From positions 62,001 through 126,000 of the forward strand of contig JAJJLU010003459.1 of assembly GCA_023807065.1 (NCBI GenBank): a DNA stretch of 64,000 nt, written 5' to 3'. Position 1 is the first letter of the stretch. Each line of letters starts with the position of its first letter. This DNA comes from Isotricha intestinalis (lineage: Eukaryota; Ciliophora; Litostomatea; Vestibuliferida; Isotrichidae). The position numbers were made by a program, and so were the translations under genes. Of the stretch, positions 11,167-20,758 are shown piece after piece. The notes under the pieces were generated by a model. That model did no database searches. It was not told the DNA's origin and saw only the letters and a program-made list of their open reading frames with translations.

Positions 11167-12666
11167 ATGTTAAAATGTTGTTGTTTTTGGAATAAAAATG
11201 ATAATAATATGAATTTCCCAAATAAAATAATTAAATCAACATCTTCAAAAATATCAAATGAGAACAATGAAAAAAAGGAATTATTTAAAATTGTTAAAAT
11301 TGAAAATAATAAATCAAGGAATTCAAAAATAATTAATATAAATAATAAAACAGAAGAAACACCTATATCACAAAATTCAATGAGTTTTTCTGAAAAAATA
11401 GTTTCAAGAAATAAAAAGAAAAGTATAAATCAATTTTTAACTCAATCACCTTGTCAAAAAATTAAATTTTCATATTTTGATGATGAAAATAAAACATCAA
11501 ATAATGAAAAAGTCAGTTTAACTAAAGAAGATAAAAAAAAATTAGAATTAATAAATTCACCAAATAAAAAAAAGAAATTAATAAAATTTAATTTAGAAGA
11601 AAAAAAAAATATAAAAAGGCAATCAAAAGGAAAAATTACAGGAACAGTAAAATCTGCAAAATTAGGAGATATAGATAAAAAGCATTTAAAATTAAGTCTT
11701 ACAAATTTAAATAAATTCAATCATAGATTATCTGTAATGGATTTAGGAACTTTTCATTTAAATACAATTAAAAAATCAATAAAAAGTTCTTCAATATTTG
11801 GATTTTTTGAAAAAAATGAAAGTATTAATGAAATAAATATTATATCCTTTCTTTCAAAATCTTTTAAATTTTTAACAAGAGAAGATTTAATGGAAATTAC
11901 ATATATCAAAAATTTAAAAAATATAACAGATGAAAATTCTTGTATTGATAAAGAAGGAAAAGGAGAAATCAATTTATATTTAGAAAATGTAAAAGGAAAA
12001 ATTTTATTAGAAAAATTAATTATTGGTCCTTTAGGATTAATTGAAAAAAGTAGAAGAAATGCAAAAGATACAATTACATTCTTTGGTTATTCTGAAATAA
12101 AAAATTACAATGATTATATTCTTAATAATACTTCTTTTATATATAATAATAAAACTTTTACTAAAACTTTATTTGCTATTTCATATGATTTAAATTGTAA
12201 AAAATATTTTATTCAACCTATTTTAGACCATAATAAACATGGAAGATTTATACTTATAGATATTTCAAATAAAAATTTTTTTTTTATAAATAATAAAGCA
12301 ATAATGTTAAATAATTCAATAATTCAAATTATGCCTTCAAATAATGAAAATCATCATAATTTAGTATATAATCTTAATCTTAGAATTTTGGAAAATAATG
12401 CTGATTTTGCTGATAATATACTTATAAATAATATTGAAAATGGTAAAGAAATAACTATTGGTTATAAAGACGAAAATTTAATCAAATTAAAATATAATAA
12501 AAAATTAAATAAAGAAACAAATTGTTCTATTATTTTCGATAAAGAAAGAGAATTATGGACTCTTAAAGGAAATAATATTTGGTTAGTTTTAGATCATAAA
12601 TTTAGTTTAGATAATGAAACTTTAGTTAAAATAGGAGAAGATATATTTAAAATTAATGTATTATAG
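11167..12666 (+). CDS. FHA-domain-like protein with N-terminal cysteine cluster
   Basis: The product has 499 residues. I start it at the ATG giving MLKCCCFWNKN; the open frame reaches further upstream only through a TTG. Residues 1-200 are Lys/Asn-rich and low in complexity. Residues about 286-400 begin 'GPLGLIEKSRRNAKDTITFFG', and the C-terminal part (about 420-498) has the strand pattern of a forkhead-associated domain: 'ITIGYKDENLIKL', a 'WTLKGNN' strand, then 'ETLVKIGEDIFKINVL'. FHA domains bind phosphothreonine peptides, but the core Arg of 'GR' and the Ser/His of 'SxxH' are not evident here, so phosphopeptide binding is doubtful. Three adjacent cysteines at positions 4-6 could be palmitoylated, which would tether the protein to a membrane (inference). 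The gene is convergent with the next one and ends in TAG. Confidence 0.6.
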   Translation: MLKCCCFWNKNDNNMNFPNKIIKSTSSKISNENNEKKELFKIVKIENNKSRNSKIININNKTEETPISQNSMSFSEKIVSRNKKKSINQFLTQSPCQKIKFSYFDDENKTSNNEKVSLTKEDKKKLELINSPNKKKKLIKFNLEEKKNIKRQSKGKITGTVKSAKLGDIDKKHLKLSLTNLNKFNHRLSVMDLGTFHLNTIKKSIKSSSIFGFFEKNESINEINIISFLSKSFKFLTREDLMEITYIKNLKNITDENSCIDKEGKGEINLYLENVKGKILLEKLIIGPLGLIEKSRRNAKDTITFFGYSEIKNYNDYILNNTSFIYNNKTFTKTLFAISYDLNCKKYFIQPILDHNKHGRFILIDISNKNFFFINNKAIMLNNSIIQIMPSNNENHHNLVYNLNLRILENNADFADNILINNIENGKEITIGYKDENLIKLKYNKKLNKETNCSIIFDKERELWTLKGNNIWLVLDHKFSLDNETLVKIGEDIFKINVL

Positions 12667-12809
12667 TTAATGGCTATTTTATTAGTTTATATTATTATTA
12701 TATTTTGACTTAATAATGATTTTAATATTTTTTTGAAGAGTATTACAGAAAAGTGAAATAATTATAAAATATCAATAAAATACTAAATAACATTAATATA
12801 TATATTATA

Positions 12810-13463
12810 TTATACAAAATTAAGTTTAGAAACTCCATTATTATTTATAATTAAATTTTTCCCATTTTTATGTTCTGAACTATTACTATTTAATCTAATT
12901 TTTTTTCCAACAGAATTAATAATATTATAATTTGTAATTTCTCTTTGTAAAAAAGGTTTAACTTTATTATTCTTTTTTCTCATTGTTTCTAATTCGCTTA
13001 TAATTGTTGTGAATTGTTCTCTGATTTTATTTAAAATTTTTTCTGTATTTAATTTAAATTTTTCAAAATTTTCTACTTCAATTTTCAACCTTTCTTTTAA
13101 TTTTAAATTATCATTCAACAAACTTTTTTTTACTTCTTCACTATATCCATTTTCATGAAATGATTTAATATGATTTTCTAATTTTAATAATTTATTATTC
13201 ATTAATTTTAAAGACTCAAAAGTCTTTTCTGATATACTTTTAACACATTCACTTTGATAAATTAAATTTTCTATTGAATTTAAACTAAGTGAACTTTCTT
13301 TAAATTTTATTGCAAAATTATTATTTTTTGTATTATCATTAAAATTTATTAATTCAAATTGTTCTTCAGATATATTAAATTGACTTTTACATAATTTTAA
13401 TATTCTATTTTTATCTAATGTATTAAAATGAAAAGCAGGAAGAAGAATAGAAATATATGACAT
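12810..13463 (-). CDS. Coiled-coil protein of unknown function
   Basis: The product has 217 residues. An N-terminal globular part (about 1-70) begins MSYISILLPAFHFNT. A heptad-like helical segment (about 75-170) follows, rich in Leu, Lys and Glu, with a basic Ser/Asn-rich tail. I do not recognise the family; a small centriolar, ciliary or tethering protein would fit the shape but is not supported by any motif. The start is an ATG 121 bp from the divergent start of the next gene, so the two probably share a promoter region. It is convergent with the FHA-like gene, 143 bp away. Confidence 0.65.
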   Translation of the reverse strand: MSYISILLPAFHFNTLDKNRILKLCKSQFNISEEQFELINFNDNTKNNNFAIKFKESSLSLNSIENLIYQSECVKSISEKTFESLKLMNNKLLKLENHIKSFHENGYSEEVKKSLLNDNLKLKERLKIEVENFEKFKLNTEKILNKIREQFTTIISELETMRKKNNKVKPFLQREITNYNIINSVGKKIRLNSNSSEHKNGKNLIINNNGVSKLNFV

Positions 13464-13584
13464 TTTAAATTAAATTTTTCACATTAATAAAAATTTAAAA
13501 AACTAATAAAAATATACTTATAAATATAATAATAAATTTTATATATTTTTAAGTAATTTTTAATTATTTTATTTATTGTTTTAT

Positions 13585-14415
13585 ATGAACCTTTTTAATA
13601 AAGTTACAGATATTTTTGGTTTAAAAAATCAATTAACAGAAGATAATTATGAAAATATGACAAAAGAACAATTAGTCAAAACTACTTCATATTTAAATAA
13701 TGAAAATAAAAGTATAAAAAGTGAGTTAACGAATATAATTAGTGAAAATAATTTATTGAATAACTCAGTTATTAATAATAGTGATAATAATTCATCTCAA
13801 TTTGGTAAATTATTTTTAGATATTAAAAATTCTTTTTTTAAAGATGAATATAATGATTATTATAAAGATTTAAACTCATTTAAAACATTTTTATATGATA
13901 ATAATTTATTTTATGGAGGAATAGAAGAAAATGATATTAATTTATTAAAGAAAAAAAAAATTAATGTTGATGAAAATTGGAATGATAATAAAAATGCATT
14001 TCTTTTTAAACAAAAATTATTAGATAGAAATTATAAAGAATTATTTAAAAATTTATTTATATCAAAAGAATTCAATAATTTAATTAATTCCAAAAATAAT
14101 GTAAATTATTCTTTTAATGAAGAGAAAAATATAAAATCAAATAATTTTGTTGTAAATGAAGAACCAAAAAATAGAGAAAAAGAAATTAATGAAAATAAAA
14201 ATATTTTTTATGAAAACAATGAGAATTTAAAATCAAATAGAGAAAAAGATAATAATAATGAATTTATTACAAAAATGAAAGAAACTCTTCCTAAAAAATC
14301 AAAAAACACAGAAAAAAATTTATTTGATAATTTATTGGATGATGATGATCAAGAAGAATTGTCTTTTTCAAAAATGAATAAAAAGAAAAATAAATGGGAT
14401 GAAGATGATGAATAA
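13585..14415 (+). CDS. Acidic-tailed coiled-coil protein of unknown function
   Basis: The product has 276 residues starting MNLFNKVTDIFGL; the open frame extends nine bases further only by a TTG, so I use the ATG. A short helical coil at about 20-60 is followed by an Asn/Lys-rich region and a strongly acidic end (runs of Asp at about 250, finishing 'NKWDEDDE'). A terminal Trp-Asp-Glu-Asp peptide after a disordered linker resembles clathrin- or adaptor-binding acidic motifs, but that is only an analogy. No family is recognised. It is divergent from the 217-residue coiled-coil gene. Confidence 0.65.
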   Translation: MNLFNKVTDIFGLKNQLTEDNYENMTKEQLVKTTSYLNNENKSIKSELTNIISENNLLNNSVINNSDNNSSQFGKLFLDIKNSFFKDEYNDYYKDLNSFKTFLYDNNLFYGGIEENDINLLKKKKINVDENWNDNKNAFLFKQKLLDRNYKELFKNLFISKEFNNLINSKNNVNYSFNEEKNIKSNNFVVNEEPKNREKEINENKNIFYENNENLKSNREKDNNNEFITKMKETLPKKSKNTEKNLFDNLLDDDDQEELSFSKMNKKKNKWDEDDE

Positions 14416-15682
14416 CCGTATATAATTAATTAATAAAATTTAAATTATAAAATAAAACAAAAAAAATTATTTAATTGATTCTTAATTTATTATTTTTATT
14501 TTAAATTTTTAATATTTAAAAGTAAATATAATTTAAAATAAAATTAGAATTAAAAATATTCAGTAATTAATTTTTACAAATTTATTGATAGTTATATTAG
14601 GAATATTATATAATATTATTGTAATAAATTAATTTTTTTGCCACAAAAGATTATACTTTTTTTCTTTGAGATTTTTTATAATGTATTCCATTTGATTTAT
14701 ATTTTCTAAAGGATTTCTGTTTGAATTAAAGCATCAAAATTATTATTTATTGACTCAAAAACATTATTATTAATAGAATTAATATTTTTTATAATAATAT
14801 TAACAATTTTATTTGTAATCAAAAGAATTGAATTGCCAATATTATTATTATTATTATTATTATTTTGATTCAATCTTTTTTCAGATTAAAATTTATAACT
14901 TTTTTTCAAATATTAACTTCATTAATAGATTTAATTTTCGCTTTTATGAGAATTTAAAGAATGATTAATTTCTCAAATATTTGAATATCTGAATACAAAG
15001 GTTTAAAATTTTCTATTTTAATATAATTTCTAAAAATAGAAATTAAATAATTAAAAATTCATATAATTATTACTGGAATTTTTATTTATATCTCTTATTG
15101 AATAAATATAAATTCCTATTTAAAATTAAAAGATAGACATTGGATATTTATCTAATATTTATATACTTTTAATATATAATATATATTTTAGAGAATTTCT
15201 AAGAGCAATATTAAATCTAAATTATCTTTTTTCAACATTATCAAATTCATAATCTTTTTATTAAATTTAAATTCTTCATTTTCAAAATCAAATAAATTTT
15301 TTTAACATTTTAGACTTAAATCTTTTAAACAATATTCATTCTTCAATGAATAAAGACAAGATTTAGTATATTTTTTTGTTTAAATATTATATTAAAAAAA
15401 GAGGTACTCATGAATTTTATAATTATTTGATTGGTTAATTTCTTTAATATATTTAAAAAAGATTCCTTAGATTAATTCTTTTGAAAATCTCAAAATGTAA
15501 AATGAAAAAATAAAAAGGAAATTTGAAGTAAAAAAATGAAAATAAACAATTAATTTTTATCTAAAAATATTCTTATATTTGGTAAATTTAATAATTTTTA
15601 ATATTAATTGAAAAAATAATTTTTCCGTTTTGTAAACAAACAAATAATAAAAAATCAATTATAATAAACTTATAAAAATAAT
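14416..15682. other. Long spacer containing the relic at 14629-15360
   Basis: Apart from the decayed minus-strand coding pieces and the ATT repeat that encodes their Asn run, the spacer is plain AT-rich DNA. It serves as 3' flank for both neighbours, since the genes at 13585-14415 and 15683-16006 are convergent. Confidence 0.5.
14629..15360 (-). pseudogene. Decayed coding region on the minus strand
   Basis: This is part of the 1267-bp spacer 14416-15682. On the minus strand it carries protein-like pieces interrupted by stops and frame changes. Near 15345-15190 there is a 50-codon frame with one internal TAA. Near 15040-14890 a frame containing KIENFKPLYSDIQIFEKL is broken by TAA and TGA. A run of Asn codons spans 14838-14866. 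A final open piece with NINQMEYIIKNLKEKKYNLL ends at a TAA at 14631-14629. The acidic and aromatic content is unlike the surrounding spacer DNA. A gene with many small introns is the alternative, but the mixture of stops inside continuing frames favours a relic. Confidence 0.4.
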
Positions 15683-16006
15683 TTATTTATTTTTCATTTT
15701 TTCTCTTTGTTCTTTAGCAGCTTCAGCATTATCTTCAATTTGTTTTTCATAAGTGAATTTAATATCTTCCCAATTTTCTTTAGGATGTTTATTTTCATAA
15801 TGAATTTCCATAGATTTAAGAGAAGGTTGTTGAGTGAAACAAATATTACAAGTAATAAAAACATTTTTCTTTCCTTCTTTAGGAGCTTTTCTTTTTTCTT
15901 TTCCTTCTGCTCCACCGCCTCTTCCTCCTTGTCTCATCTTTGCTTCATGATCTTTCATTGCTATTTCTTTCGCTGTGTGCTTTTGAGGCTTTGCTTTTCC
16001 TGACAT
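15683..16006 (-). CDS. Small C2H2 zinc-finger protein, ZNF706 / At2g23090-like
   Basis: The product has 107 residues. A Lys/Gly-rich N-terminal part (4F5-like, 'MSGKAKPQKHTAKEI', then a Gly-rich 'GGRGGG' stretch) is followed by one C2H2 finger: C-x2-C at 'ITCNICFTQQPS', then the two His in 'EIHYENKHPKENW'. This order and the 'HYENKHPK' ending match the small conserved eukaryotic ZNF706-like family, whose members are about 76-110 residues long and are linked to nuclear or translation-related roles. The C-terminal helix ends in Lys residues. The ATG is 109 bp from the divergent start of the next gene. Its normal length, ending in TAA, is good evidence that TAA is a true stop here. Confidence 0.8.
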   Translation of the reverse strand: MSGKAKPQKHTAKEIAMKDHEAKMRQGGRGGGAEGKEKRKAPKEGKKNVFITCNICFTQQPSLKSMEIHYENKHPKENWEDIKFTYEKQIEDNAEAAKEQREKMKNK

Positions 16007-16115
16007 TTATTTCTTAATATATAAATAAAATGTCAAAGAGATTTTCACAAACAATTTTTAAAATAATTATATCAAAATTTTTATTAATTTTTTTTTTGTT
16101 AGTAATTAATAAAAA

Positions 16116-18212
16116 ATGGCAGATAAAGAAGCAAAACAAAATAAAACTGTAGAAATCAATGAAAAAGAAAATGAAGAAGAAAATAAAGAATCCTCAAAAA
16201 ATAATTATAATACATATTCAGAAATAATATCAAAAACTATAATAGAGAAAATAATATCTTTATCATCAACAAGATTATATTGTAATGAAATATACCAAAG
16301 AATAGGAGATCACTGTTTTAATTATATAAAAAAGGAAATAAATCCCTATTTAAAAATATTATATTTTTCCTATGAAATAGATACAAATGAAAACAAAGAA
16401 GATAAAATATTTTTTGATGAAAAAATATCAAATAACAATGATACTTGGATAGAAATAAAAGAACCTGAAACTCCAATAATAGATAGATTTTCAATTGACA
16501 AAATGAAATTTGAACCTTTTATAACAATAACAGAAGAAAAAATAATAGAAGATGAAAAAGAGAAAAAAATAAGTGATTTAAATGAAAATGAAATTAAGAA
16601 AAAAAAAAAAATAAGAAAAAAAAAAGAAATAGAAAAAAACGAAGAAAAAAAGGAAGAAAAAAAAGTAAGAAAAGAAAATGAAAATGACGGAAAAGATGGT
16701 CCTTGGATTGATCTTCCGTCATATGAATTACCAAAGGAAGCTTATTATAATAAATATATAATAAAAGATAGTTCACCAGAAATAAATGAATTAAGAAGAG
16801 AAATGGAAATGGAAATTCAAAGAAAAGAAAAGCAAAGGTTAATTGAAGAAGAAGAAAAAAGAAAAGCAAGATTAAAAGAATTGAATTTTAGAATTATTAG
16901 AGAATTTGATTCTAATAGATTAACTTTTGATCCTAATGGAAATATTATTAATTTAAGAATTAACAATAATATTGAATCTAATTTAGGAAATGAATTTTAT
17001 TGGTCAAAACCTAGTGTTAAGGAAAATAAAGTTTTTCGACATTTATTTTTAAAACCATTAAGAAAAAGTTTTAATCATCTTCAAAGAAAAAAAGATAATA
17101 AAATAGAAGAAATAATAGAAGAAAAAGAAAAAGGAAATAATAAAAAAAGAAAAAGTTTTTCAAATAAAAAATCAGCAGAAGATATTTTAGGTGAAAATAT
17201 AATAAGAAATCCAAATAATTATGATGAAAAATATTTTAATAGAATTATGAAAATAAAAGAACAACAAAATGAAAATTTATCAATTCCAAGTGGACAAAAT
17301 TTTGATAAAATTATTCCTGAAGTTGGAGTTAAAATTTTAAGTGAAGATAAAAAAAAAAAGAAAGAAGGAGGATATAATTTTTCAGAAAAATTTAAAAGAC
17401 CAACATATGAACAATTTAGTAAATTAGCAATTGAAACTGAAAATTTAAATAATAGTTTAAAACTATATTCACAAAATTATCATTCAACAAAAAATCTATT
17501 AAATAATAACAATTTATCATCAGTAAATAATTTAGATAATGATAATAATAATAATAATAATTATATAGGATATAAAAAAGAATTTAATTTAGATAATCCT
17601 CTTATTCAAAATGCACATTCAAATTTAGATAACATAAATAATAAAATAAATAATAATAATTTAGAACAAAAATCAGAATTATCTTCAAAATTAACAATTC
17701 AAAGTTATTCATATCTTGGAAATTCATTTAGAAATAAATTATTAACAAATGAAATAACAATAAATAAAAATTTATATAATTCAAATTTAAGAAATGTATT
17801 TAGAGATACTTCAACAGATAATTATAATTCATATGATTTTTCAAATCAATATAAAAAATCAGTTAGACCAATTGGAACTTATATGCTTTCTAATAAATTA
17901 AGAAAAAAAAATTTAATGTTGCCTGAAATTAAAGTTATTAATGGTGTTATGATTGATAAATTTAATAGTAATATTGTTAAGAATAAAAATTGGGGAAATG
18001 ATAATGAATCTAATAATATTCAAAGTTATTCTTTTATTAAACCTCATAAAAGTAATCATATTAGAGAATTAGGTCATAAAATTAAATTACCAAGAGAAAG
18101 AAAATTAATTATAAATGAAGATTCTTTTCAAAAAAATAAATTGAAATTTATTAATTTATCTATGGATAAAATTAGATTAAAAAAAAATGATAAAGTTATT
18201 GTTAATGAATAA
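16116..18212 (+). CDS. Probable ciliary/cytoskeletal protein, weakly C2orf81-like
   Basis: The product has 698 residues. The N-terminal third contains a helical segment (about 30-80), an acidic turn, and 'TWIEIKEPETPIIDRFSI' near 110, followed by a Lys/Glu-rich region and a second 'GPWIDLPSYELP'. This arrangement (dimerisation-like helix, then Trp-x-Glu-x-x-x-Pro-x-x-Pro-x-x-Asp) reminds me of the vertebrate C2orf81 family of ciliated cells, but the similarity is short. Residues 200-250 form a charged single helix, and the rest is Asn-rich and probably disordered. The likely location is cilium or cortex (inference). It is divergent from the small zinc-finger gene. Confidence 0.6.
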   Translation: MADKEAKQNKTVEINEKENEEENKESSKNNYNTYSEIISKTIIEKIISLSSTRLYCNEIYQRIGDHCFNYIKKEINPYLKILYFSYEIDTNENKEDKIFFDEKISNNNDTWIEIKEPETPIIDRFSIDKMKFEPFITITEEKIIEDEKEKKISDLNENEIKKKKKIRKKKEIEKNEEKKEEKKVRKENENDGKDGPWIDLPSYELPKEAYYNKYIIKDSSPEINELRREMEMEIQRKEKQRLIEEEEKRKARLKELNFRIIREFDSNRLTFDPNGNIINLRINNNIESNLGNEFYWSKPSVKENKVFRHLFLKPLRKSFNHLQRKKDNKIEEIIEEKEKGNNKKRKSFSNKKSAEDILGENIIRNPNNYDEKYFNRIMKIKEQQNENLSIPSGQNFDKIIPEVGVKILSEDKKKKKEGGYNFSEKFKRPTYEQFSKLAIETENLNNSLKLYSQNYHSTKNLLNNNNLSSVNNLDNDNNNNNNYIGYKKEFNLDNPLIQNAHSNLDNINNKINNNNLEQKSELSSKLTIQSYSYLGNSFRNKLLTNEITINKNLYNSNLRNVFRDTSTDNYNSYDFSNQYKKSVRPIGTYMLSNKLRKKNLMLPEIKVINGVMIDKFNSNIVKNKNWGNDNESNNIQSYSFIKPHKSNHIRELGHKIKLPRERKLIINEDSFQKNKLKFINLSMDKIRLKKNDKVIVNE

Positions 18213-18374
18213 AATTTTTTAATTGTTCATAAATCCATTATATATCTCTTTTAAAATAAAAAAAAATTAATAGTTAATTAAAATAAAAAAATTTTTATAA
18301 ATGATTTTTTATATTTAATACATATATATTCTATTATTAAATTACTATTTTTTTATAAATTAATAAAGAAAAAA

Positions 18375-19385
18375 TTAGAATTTAATATATTTTTCTTCAT
18401 TTTTAAATATATCAAATTGATTTACATCTAATTTACTATTTATTTCTCCATTTATTTTTAACATTTCAATAGAATTTTTATTTATCTGATTCATAAAAGA
18501 ATGATAACTTTTATTTTTCATTTTTCTTAATTGTTCATTATTTTTTTTTATAAATTCTGAAAAAAGAGATTTATTTTTCTTTTTTTTATTAGCTTCTTGT
18601 ATTCTATCTAAAAATTTTAAATCAGATAATCTTCTAGATTTAAGTTGAAAAATTAAATCATTAGAATAAGAATTAAAATTTTCATTTTTATATTTAATAT
18701 TTTTAGTAGAATTAGAATGAGGAATAAAAATTCTATCATTTGGAATTTTCATTAAATTCTTATATTTATCAATTATTATATTATTATTTATATTATCATC
18801 ACATTTTTTTAAATTAATATATCTTGTCAATTTATTTTTTATATTTGTAGTTTTTTTAGGATATAATACAATAGCAAAACCATCATCATAAATTTCATTA
18901 TTTGAATTTTCTATTAAACTTTCAGAATTAATTTGAGATTTATTTTTTATTTCTGGTAATAAAATTTTATCAATATGTTTTTTATTCAGTTTTTTATTTA
19001 TTAAATTCTTTCTATCTAATCTTTCTTCTAATATTAATAAATTTTTCTTTACATATTTTATTTTTGAATCACTTCCATTTCTATGAATTTTTTTTTTTCG
19101 AAAATCTAAAATTGGCTTTTCTAATAACATATTTATATTATTTATATATGATAGTTCATTGTCATTTAATTGCTTATTATTTGAAGTTTCTATTTCTGAC
19201 ATTAAAGAATTTTGATTTTTTGATGATAATGGAGATAAACAATTTAGTTTTTTTTTTGATGAATTCAATAATAATTGAGAATTATTTAATTTCTTTTTTT
19301 TTTTTAAATTTAATTGTTTCTTTAATGAAATTTCCATTTTCTTTTCTGATAAACGATTAAAACTAAATGATAAAGTATTTATCAT
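18375..19385 (-). CDS. Unknown Lys/Asn-rich protein
   Basis: The product has 336 residues, is highly basic, and shows no membrane segment or recognised domain. It begins MINTLSFSFNRLSEKKME, and the middle carries short predicted helices. A motif-like stretch near 175-190 reads 'DDGFAIVLYPKKTT', and near 265 there is 'SRRLSDLKFLDRIQEANKKK', which looks like a short conserved binding helix. It is probably a disordered scaffold or microtubule-associated protein, but this is a guess from composition. It converges with the gene ending at 18212 and is divergent from the spliced gene at 19540, with 154 bp between starts. Confidence 0.6.
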   Translation of the reverse strand: MINTLSFSFNRLSEKKMEISLKKQLNLKKKKKLNNSQLLLNSSKKKLNCLSPLSSKNQNSLMSEIETSNNKQLNDNELSYINNINMLLEKPILDFRKKKIHRNGSDSKIKYVKKNLLILEERLDRKNLINKKLNKKHIDKILLPEIKNKSQINSESLIENSNNEIYDDGFAIVLYPKKTTNIKNKLTRYINLKKCDDNINNNIIIDKYKNLMKIPNDRIFIPHSNSTKNIKYKNENFNSYSNDLIFQLKSRRLSDLKFLDRIQEANKKKKNKSLFSEFIKKNNEQLRKMKNKSYHSFMNQINKNSIEMLKINGEINSKLDVNQFDIFKNEEKYIKF

Positions 19386-19539
19386 TTTTAAATTAAAAAT
19401 TTTAAAATTAGAAAATAAATAATCATAAATTTAGTGTAGTTAAAATAAAAGAAATTAATTTAAATTCTAATAATATATTTATTAATTATTTTTCTTTTTA
19501 TTTATTATGTTTTAAAGAAAACAATATTAATATTTCTTA

Positions 19540-20571
19540 ATGAAGTTCATGGAAAAAAATAATAAAAGAACAAAAAATCAAAATAAAGTAAATAAAGCTC
19601 AATCATTACCAAATTATTTTTATGTAAATAAAGATTTTGGATTTCTGAATCAAAAATCATCTTTAGAAACTTTAATAGATTTAATAAAAATAAACCAAGT
19701 GAATTTTTTTTCATCTTCAAAGGAGAAAAATGATAGTAATTTTATAATAGAATCGTTATTAAGTTTAAAAAAAAGTTTATTAAATTCATTAAATAATCAA
19801 AGTAATGAAAGAGATCATTTATTAAAAGAAGTAAAATAAATATTATAATAAATTTAATAGATAGAAACAAAAGAAAATAAATGTTCAAAAACAACATCTT
19901 TTGGAAATTTAGAATATGAAATTGAACAATTAGAAAATTTAAATTTTATCACTGAAAATGAAATAAAAAAAATAGAATCATATATTAAAAGAATAAAAGA
20001 TAAATTATTAGAATATAAAAAAGGTGAAATTACACAAGAAGAAAAAAAAGATATTTATTTAACATCTAATAATGATATTTATATTATAGAAAATGAATTA
20101 AATATGAAAATAATAGAATTAAAAGAAAAATTAGATGAATTAAAATTAATAGAAAATCAAAATGAAGAAGAAAAAGAATTTTTATTAAATAAAATAAAGA
20201 AATATTGTAATATTTTAACAAATGGAAAATTTGATAAAAAATATATTGATACAGAAGATATTATTGAAGAAGATAAATATGAAGATATTACTAAAAGTTT
20301 TTCTAATTCTTTTATTAATAAAACTCAAGAAAATAATATTAGCTATGATGATGGAAATACTCCTTCTCCTATTCATAAAAAAAACAAAGAAAAAAATATT
20401 CTTCAATTAAATCAAAATTTTAATTTTAATATTAATGTAAATATTAATTTAAATCATAATGATGATAATGATAATATTTTAAAAAATAATTATCCTCAAA
20501 AAAAAAGAAAAAATATATTCAAAAAAATCCAAAAAGTTGATTTAGAGAATTTCAATAGTAAAATGGAATAA
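19540..20571 (+). CDS. Two-exon coiled-coil protein, exons 19540-19830 and 19861-20571
   Basis: Exon 1 is 97 codons from ATG (MKFMEKNNKRTKNQNK). The frame is then blocked by stops in a 30-nt segment that starts GTAAAA and ends TTTAATAG. After it, the same frame is open for 236 codons to TAA, although the first ATG there is only at 20104. The spliced protein is 333 residues, with a strong coiled coil in exon 2 (about residues 105-200: 'IEQLENLNFITENEIKKIE' onward), then an Asn-rich and basic tail. I do not recognise a family. The alternative is that the 30 nt are read through (TAA/TAG as sense), since their length is a multiple of three; splicing is simpler. Confidence 0.65.
19831..19860 (+). 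other. Candidate 30-nt spliceosomal intron
   Basis: The segment begins GTAAAATAAA, ends AATTTAATAG, and is pure A/T apart from the terminal G residues. It contains in-frame TAA and TAG codons and separates two long stretches in the same frame (phase 0). Tiny introns of this size are typical of ciliates. Confidence 0.6.
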
Positions 20572-20758
20572 TTTAAAAGTCTTTTTATTGTTTTTATTCT
20601 ATTAATGAATGAAATAAATATGTATTTTGGTGTATTATTATCTTTGTATTTTTTATAAACAATATTTATATATAAAAATGTTAGTGAAACTTAATGATAA
20701 TTATATTTTAATTTTAAAAGATAATTAAATTTTATAAAAAAATTCAATTAAAAAATTA

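Noticed and set aside
13464..13584. Extended start of the acidic-tailed protein by TTG
   Set aside because: Only a few codons are gained and ATG at 13585 is in a good context; a TTG start is unlikely in this genome.
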